A program made the translations under genes and the position numbers. This document shows, piece after piece, positions 6,393 through 9,518 of a DNA stretch of 9,518 nucleotides (positions are counted from its first letter, which is position 1; the number at the start of each line of letters is the position of its first letter). The notes under the pieces are model-generated. The model was not told where the DNA came from and searched no databases. It was given only the letters and a program-made list of their open reading frames with translations. Source of the stretch: Desulfobulbaceae bacterium UBA5123 (GTDB taxonomy: Bacteria > Desulfobacterota > Desulfobulbia > Desulfobulbales > UBA5123); the NCBI GenBank assembly GCA_002415465.1, contig DHYT01000120.1, positions 1 through 9,518 of the forward strand. Reading direction: 5' to 3'.

Positions 6393-7292
6393 ATGGCAAT
6401 GGGCTGGTTGACGCCGGACAGGAAAAAATGGCTGGGATTCGGGGCATGGCTCCTGTTCGTGACCGTGGTGGCGCTGCTGACCCGTTTCCCGGCCGACATG
6501 GCCGCCGATTATGCGGAGCGCGCGCTGGCGGAAAGGCTGCCCGGCTACCGTTTCGCCATTGATGAGGTGGCGGTGACCCCCCTGCTGCGGTTGCGGGCGA
6601 CCGGATGTCGGGTGTCCGCGGCCGAGGCGCAGGGTGAGCCCATCCTCCAGTTTGCGGAGGTGGAGGTCGCGCCGTCCTGGTGGGGGCTTTTGCGGGGGCG
6701 GAAAGGGGTTTGTTTCTCCGGCAAGGGGTATGGCGGGGAGATGGAGGGGTCGATTCTGCTCCGGCCCGATTCCATGCGCCTCGAGGAGGTTGCCCTGCAT
6801 CTGCGGAAAATGCAGGTGCGGCGTTATCCCCGGCTGAAGGAGCTGCTCGGCCGGAAGATGGCGGGCGAGATCAGCGGTGATCTTCTCTTGAGCGCGACGA
6901 CCGGTCGTCTGGCCGACGGCGACGGAAGTGTCGAATTTTCCCTCCGCAACGGCGAGGTCGAGTTGCTGCAGCCGGTGATGGGGCGTGCGGCCTTCGGCTT
7001 TGACGAGGTGGTGCTGGCGTTGTCGATCGCCAAGCGGAAGATGTCGGTCAAGCGCTTTGAATTGGCGGGCCGGGAAGGGCGCGGGCGGATAACCGGTTCC
7101 GCCGCCCTCCATGATCGCCTGCTGTTCAGCCGGTTGTCCCTGCAGGGCGGCATTGAGCTTGATCAGAATGCCTTTCACGGCACCCCCGAGGGCGAGGAGG
7201 CCCTGGCGGTGCTGCAGCCGTTTGTACGGAACGGCAGGTTTCGCATCGGTGTCGACGGCACCATCGCGCAACCGAAAATTCGTCTGCTCTGA
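6393..7292 (+). CDS. gspN: Type II secretion protein GspN (AsmA-like)
   Basis: This is the GspN-type protein found between gspM and gspC in delta-proteobacterial T2SS loci. Its role is not established; GspN is dispensable in several systems. The product (299 aa from ATG 6393) has a short cytoplasmic start, one membrane span at about 14-30, and then a mostly beta-rich periplasmic region. The end, NGRFRIGVDGTIAQPKIRLL, resembles the closing strand pattern of AsmA/TamB-like proteins (a GT-x-x-x-P motif). An upstream GTG at 6369 overlaps the gspM stop (GTGA), but has no ribosome binding sequence. AAGGGG (6383-6388) and GGAGGGG (6375-6381) better serve ATG 6393 or ATG 6399. One Cys lies in the TGCRV segment and one in GVCFS. 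It could equally be annotated as an AsmA-like protein of unknown function. Confidence 0.82.
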   Translation: MAMGWLTPDRKKWLGFGAWLLFVTVVALLTRFPADMAADYAERALAERLPGYRFAIDEVAVTPLLRLRATGCRVSAAEAQGEPILQFAEVEVAPSWWGLLRGRKGVCFSGKGYGGEMEGSILLRPDSMRLEEVALHLRKMQVRRYPRLKELLGRKMAGEISGDLLLSATTGRLADGDGSVEFSLRNGEVELLQPVMGRAAFGFDEVVLALSIAKRKMSVKRFELAGREGRGRITGSAALHDRLLFSRLSLQGGIELDQNAFHGTPEGEEALAVLQPFVRNGRFRIGVDGTIAQPKIRLL

Positions 7293-7378
7293 GGGTTGCC
7301 TCGGGGGCAGTGATCGGAGTGCGACCCGCGGCGCCGCGTGGTTGCATGGTTCGGTTCCATCTGGATTGGTTTGGAATA
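7293..7378 (+). other. gspN-gspC intergenic leader with GC-rich hairpin
   Basis: This 86-base gap holds a perfect 12-base palindrome, CGCGGCGCCGCG (7327-7338). With flanking ACC (7324-7326) and GGT (7340-7342) it could form a 7-bp RNA stem with one bulged T and a GCGC loop. No run of T follows, so it is not a typical terminator. I see no convincing promoter. The stem could affect RNA stability or translation of gspC, but that is inference. Confidence 0.35.
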
Positions 7379-8284
7379 ATGAGCGGCATGGCAAAAATCT
7401 ACAGAACGGGCTTCCTGCTGATCGCCTCGGCGGTGATCATCTTTGCCGCGGTCGACGTTTTTTATAAGGTGTTCCGGCTCCGGCATGCGGAATCCGCGGC
7501 CGTGCCGGCAGCCGGGGTTTCCGCCGCGCCTCCGGTTCAGCCGCAGCGGCGTCCGGCCGGCGACAGGGCGGGCGGCGAGCAGGTTATTCTGGCGAGGAAT
7601 CTGTTCGGTTCCATCGCGGCGTCGTCCGAGGAGACGGCGGAGCTTGCCGATGTCGGGGAACTGCAGGAAACGACCCTTGACCTGATCCTGCTGGGCACCA
7701 TCGACGGAGACGGCAACTCCAGGTGCGCCATCATTGTCGATGGCAAGACAAGGAACCAGGACATCTATCGGGAAGGCGACAGCGTGCAGCAGGCCCTTGT
7801 GAAAAAGATCTTGCGCGGGAAGGTCGTTCTCCATCTGCGCGGCAGGGATGAGGTTTTGAGCATGGATGACGACAATGCGCCGCCCCCGGTGGAGGCCGCG
7901 GCGGCCAAATTCGGACGCACCGACTTCACCGAACGGCCGGTTGCCGCCTCGCCGGTGCAGGCTGCGGCCATCGCCCTGGCGCGCGGCGATGTCGAGCGGG
8001 TGATGAATGATCTCAAGAATCTTCAGGGCGAGGTTTCGACACGGCCGCATTTCAGCGGCGGCAAGGTTGACGGACTGGTGTTGGTCGAGATCAAGGAGGG
8101 GTCGTTCTTTCGGGAGCTCGGTTTGCTCAAGAACGATATCGTTGAAAGTGTCAACGGCAAACCCGTGACCTCTCTCGACGAGACGGCCGCGCTGTATTCA
8201 TCGCTGATGGCCGGGGAACCTGTCGCCATGCAGTTCAAGAGGGCCGGCACGAGGCAAACGATAAACTATACATTGAAAGAATAA
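7379..8284 (+). CDS. gspC: Type II secretion inner-membrane linker GspC with PDZ domain
   Basis: GspC connects the inner-membrane platform to the secretin GspD and contributes to substrate recognition. From ATG 7379 the product is 301 aa. It has a short N-terminus and one membrane span at about 11-31. A Pro/Ala-rich periplasmic linker follows (about 38-66). The homology region is at about 69-162: ILARNLFGS, then DLILLGTIDGDGNSRCAIIVDG, DIYREGDSV and KKILRGKVVLHLRG. A second linker leads to a C-terminal PDZ domain at about 220-300 (DGLVLVEIKEGSFFRELGLLKNDIVESVNG). The PDZ version, not the coiled-coil version, is therefore present. The frame opens at GTG 7310, but the family's short cytoplasmic tail favours ATG 7379 (GGA a few bases upstream) or ATG 7388. 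The adjacency to gspD fits their physical contact (homology region with secretin N0). Confidence 0.94.
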   Translation: MSGMAKIYRTGFLLIASAVIIFAAVDVFYKVFRLRHAESAAVPAAGVSAAPPVQPQRRPAGDRAGGEQVILARNLFGSIAASSEETAELADVGELQETTLDLILLGTIDGDGNSRCAIIVDGKTRNQDIYREGDSVQQALVKKILRGKVVLHLRGRDEVLSMDDDNAPPPVEAAAAKFGRTDFTERPVAASPVQAAAIALARGDVERVMNDLKNLQGEVSTRPHFSGGKVDGLVLVEIKEGSFFRELGLLKNDIVESVNGKPVTSLDETAALYSSLMAGEPVAMQFKRAGTRQTINYTLKE

Positions 8285-8378
8285 CAAGGTTGCGGATGGG
8301 GGACGGCCTTGCGCCATGCGTGGATCGCGGGCGGCATGGTCGATTCTTCCGGATAACGCCAACGTGAAGGAATCCAGT
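8285..8378 (+). promoter_or_regulatory. gspC-gspD leader with inverted repeats
   Basis: This 94-base gap contains three inverted repeats: CAAGG/CCTTG (8285-8289 with 8307-8311), CCATGC/GCATGG (8314-8319 with 8334-8339), and GATTCTTC (8342-8349) opposite GAAGGAATC (8366-8374) with one bulged G. The last would pair with the gspD ribosome binding sequence AAGGA (8367-8371). There is no T run after any stem, so I do not call a terminator. A control role is inferred from the sequence only. Confidence 0.35.
8367..8371 (+). promoter_or_regulatory. Ribosome binding site for gspD
   Basis: AAGGA lies 7 bases before ATG 8379 and selects this start over the in-frame ATG at 8316, which has no comparable sequence and would place 21 extra residues before the signal peptide. 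It lies inside a possible stem with 8342-8349. Confidence 0.65.
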
Positions 8379-9518
8379 ATGAAATTGGGCAAAGTGTTTC
8401 ATGGCGGAATCGTCTCTGCCAGTGCCGTCATCATGTTGTTGGTCTGCTGTTTCACCTCGGCCTCGTCTCTGCTGGCGGCGCCCCCGGAGCCGGCGGAGCC
8501 TGGCAAGCCGGTGGCCGCCAGCGCCGGGGGGCGTTATGTGACCATTGATTTCGACAATGTCGATATCCGGTTGTTTATTAAGTATATCAGTGAGTTGACC
8601 GGTAAAAACTTTGTCGTCGACAGCGCCGTGAAAGGGATGGTGACCATTGTTTCGCCGACCAAGATATCCGTCGAGGAGGCGTACAAGGTTTTCGAGTCGG
8701 TGCTGGAGGTGCACGGCTACGCCACCGTGGTCGCCGGCAGCATCGTCAAGATCGTGCCGGCCGTCGATGCCCGCTCCAAGAATGTCGAAACCCTGCTGAA
8801 GGATGACTCCAACGTGTCGGAAGACAAGGTGGTCACCCAGCTCATTCCGCTGAAGCATGCCGACCCCGAGGAGGTGAAGAAGCTGTTCACCCCGCTGGTG
8901 TCGAAGAACAGCGTCCTGGCCTCCTATCCGCCCACCGGGATGTTGATCATCACCGACATGCTCTCCAACATCAAAAGGCTGCTTGAGATCACCCAGGAGA
9001 TCGACGTCCTGGTGATCGACGAGGAGATCAGCTTTATCGTGCTGAAGCATGCCTCGGCGACGACGGTCGCCACCGCCATGGGGCAGATCTTTCAGTCCAC
9101 GGCGCGCGGCGCCGACAAGGCCGCGGCCGTGGCCGCCTCGGCCATCAAGGTTGTCCCCGACGAGCGGACCAATGCCCTGATCGTTCTCGCCACCGCCGAG
9201 GATGCCGAACGGGTCAGGATGGTGGCCGAAAAATTGGACCGGGAATTGCCGAGGGGCGAGGGCGACATTCATGTCTATTACCTGCAGAACGCCAACGCCG
9301 AGGATATGGCCAAGGTGCTGAGCACCCTGCCCGGTAATCAGAAGGCCGTCGCGCCCGGCGTCAAGGGGGAGGCCCCGGCCGTTTCCGCCGACGTGCAGAT
9401 CGTTGCCGACAAATCCACGAATTCATTGGTTATTACCTCAAAGCGAGCCGACTATCTCATCTTGGAGGATGTGATCAAGAAACTCGATGTGCCGCGCAAG
9501 ATGGTGTACATCGAGGCC
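8379..9518 (+). CDS. gspD: Type II secretion outer-membrane secretin GspD (3' partial)
   Basis: GspD forms the multimeric outer-membrane channel through which folded proteins leave. The visible 380 codons, open at the window end, start with a Sec signal peptide (basic MKLGK, hydrophobic core about 11-26, cleavage probably near 28-33). An Ala/Pro-rich spacer leads into N0 (about 53-123: YVTIDFDNVDIRLFIKYISE, then GKNFVVD), which in the family binds GspC. N1 follows at about 151-211 (TQLIPLKHADPEEVKKLF, then MLIITD), N2 at about 217-289 (FIVLKHASATTVATAM, VVPDERTNALIVLA) and N3 at about 297-375 (HVYYLQNANAEDMAKVL, VADKSTNSLVITS). The last residues, RKMVYIEA, are where the secretin beta-barrel domain begins; the rest lies beyond the window. 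The start is chosen by the ribosome binding site and signal peptide. I found no lipobox, so outer-membrane targeting may use a pilotin or be autonomous. Confidence 0.97.
   Translation, partial: MKLGKVFHGGIVSASAVIMLLVCCFTSASSLLAAPPEPAEPGKPVAASAGGRYVTIDFDNVDIRLFIKYISELTGKNFVVDSAVKGMVTIVSPTKISVEEAYKVFESVLEVHGYATVVAGSIVKIVPAVDARSKNVETLLKDDSNVSEDKVVTQLIPLKHADPEEVKKLFTPLVSKNSVLASYPPTGMLIITDMLSNIKRLLEITQEIDVLVIDEEISFIVLKHASATTVATAMGQIFQSTARGADKAAAVAASAIKVVPDERTNALIVLATAEDAERVRMVAEKLDRELPRGEGDIHVYYLQNANAEDMAKVLSTLPGNQKAVAPGVKGEAPAVSADVQIVADKSTNSLVITSKRADYLILEDVIKKLDVPRKMVYIEA

Noticed and set aside
7310..7378. N-terminal extension of gspC from GTG 7310
   Set aside because: It adds 23 residues including the GC palindrome translation, with no ribosome binding site. 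GspC family members have a short cytoplasmic tail, so ATG 7379 fits better.
7371..7380. AATAAT before gspC as a -10 element
   Set aside because: It overlaps the start codon, and no matching -35 lies 16-18 bases upstream.
5523..7394. 623-codon open frame on the - strand across gspL, gspM and gspN
   Set aside because: It lies opposite three well-supported genes in GC-rich DNA, where antisense frames stay open by codon bias. It shows no recognisable domain, changes composition at the gene borders and has no ribosome binding context.
8314..8350. Rho-independent terminator after gspC
   Set aside because: A stem is possible but is followed by mixed sequence, not a T run, and gspD belongs functionally to the same operon.
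8316..8378. N-terminal extension of gspD from ATG 8316
   Set aside because: It is in frame but lacks a ribosome binding sequence and would bury the signal peptide behind 21 residues; ATG 8379 has AAGGA at good spacing.
8235..9272. 345-codon open frame on the - strand opposite gspD
   Set aside because: The translation is His/Asp/Gly-rich with no family pattern, as expected for the antisense of a secretin gene with strong GC3 bias. gspD itself is clear.

Overview
The window is one continuous block of a type II secretion system (T2SS, general secretory pathway) operon. All genes are on the + strand and tightly packed. In order they are gspF (5' end cut off by the window), gspG, gspH, gspI, gspJ, gspK, gspL, gspM, gspN, gspC and gspD (3' end cut off). 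There are no RNA genes, mobile elements, CRISPR arrays or recognisable rho-independent terminators. No gene-free stretch exceeds about 95 bases.

The DNA is GC-rich and codons favour G/C in third positions. The gene order, with gspC and gspD at the end after an AsmA-like gspN instead of at the front as in enterobacteria, matches what I know of delta-proteobacterial (Desulfobacterota/Desulfuromonadota) T2SS loci. The GspL (PilM-PilN-like) and GspM (PilO-like) sequences also have that flavour. The lineage is an inference from gene order and family resemblance, not from a database search.

Layout: bases 3-1193 encode the inner-membrane platform protein GspF. Bases 1197-4335 encode the five pseudopilins: major GspG and the tip complex GspH, I, J and K. 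Each has a prepilin peptidase site, and the pairs G/H, H/I and I/J overlap by 4 bases. A 66-base AT-rich gap precedes gspL. Bases 4402-6372 encode the rest of the assembly platform (GspL, GspM). Bases 6393-7292 encode GspN. Bases 7379-8284 encode GspC, which links the platform to the secretin and ends in a PDZ domain. From 8379 to the window end lies gspD, with its signal peptide and N0-N3 periplasmic domains; the pore-forming secretin domain begins just at the edge.

The products build one machine. GspF, L, M and C form the inner-membrane platform, on which the ATPase GspE (not in the window, probably upstream) acts. GspG polymerises as a pseudopilus capped by H-I-J-K. GspD forms the outer-membrane channel for folded exoproteins. 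GspE and the prepilin peptidase GspO are not in view. I see no undescribed system here. The points worth a second look are local: possible mRNA hairpins before gspC and gspD (the latter could cover the gspD ribosome binding site), the AT-rich gspK-gspL gap, low-complexity growth in GspJ and GspH, long pseudopilin leaders, and a Cys-x-Cys in GspK.
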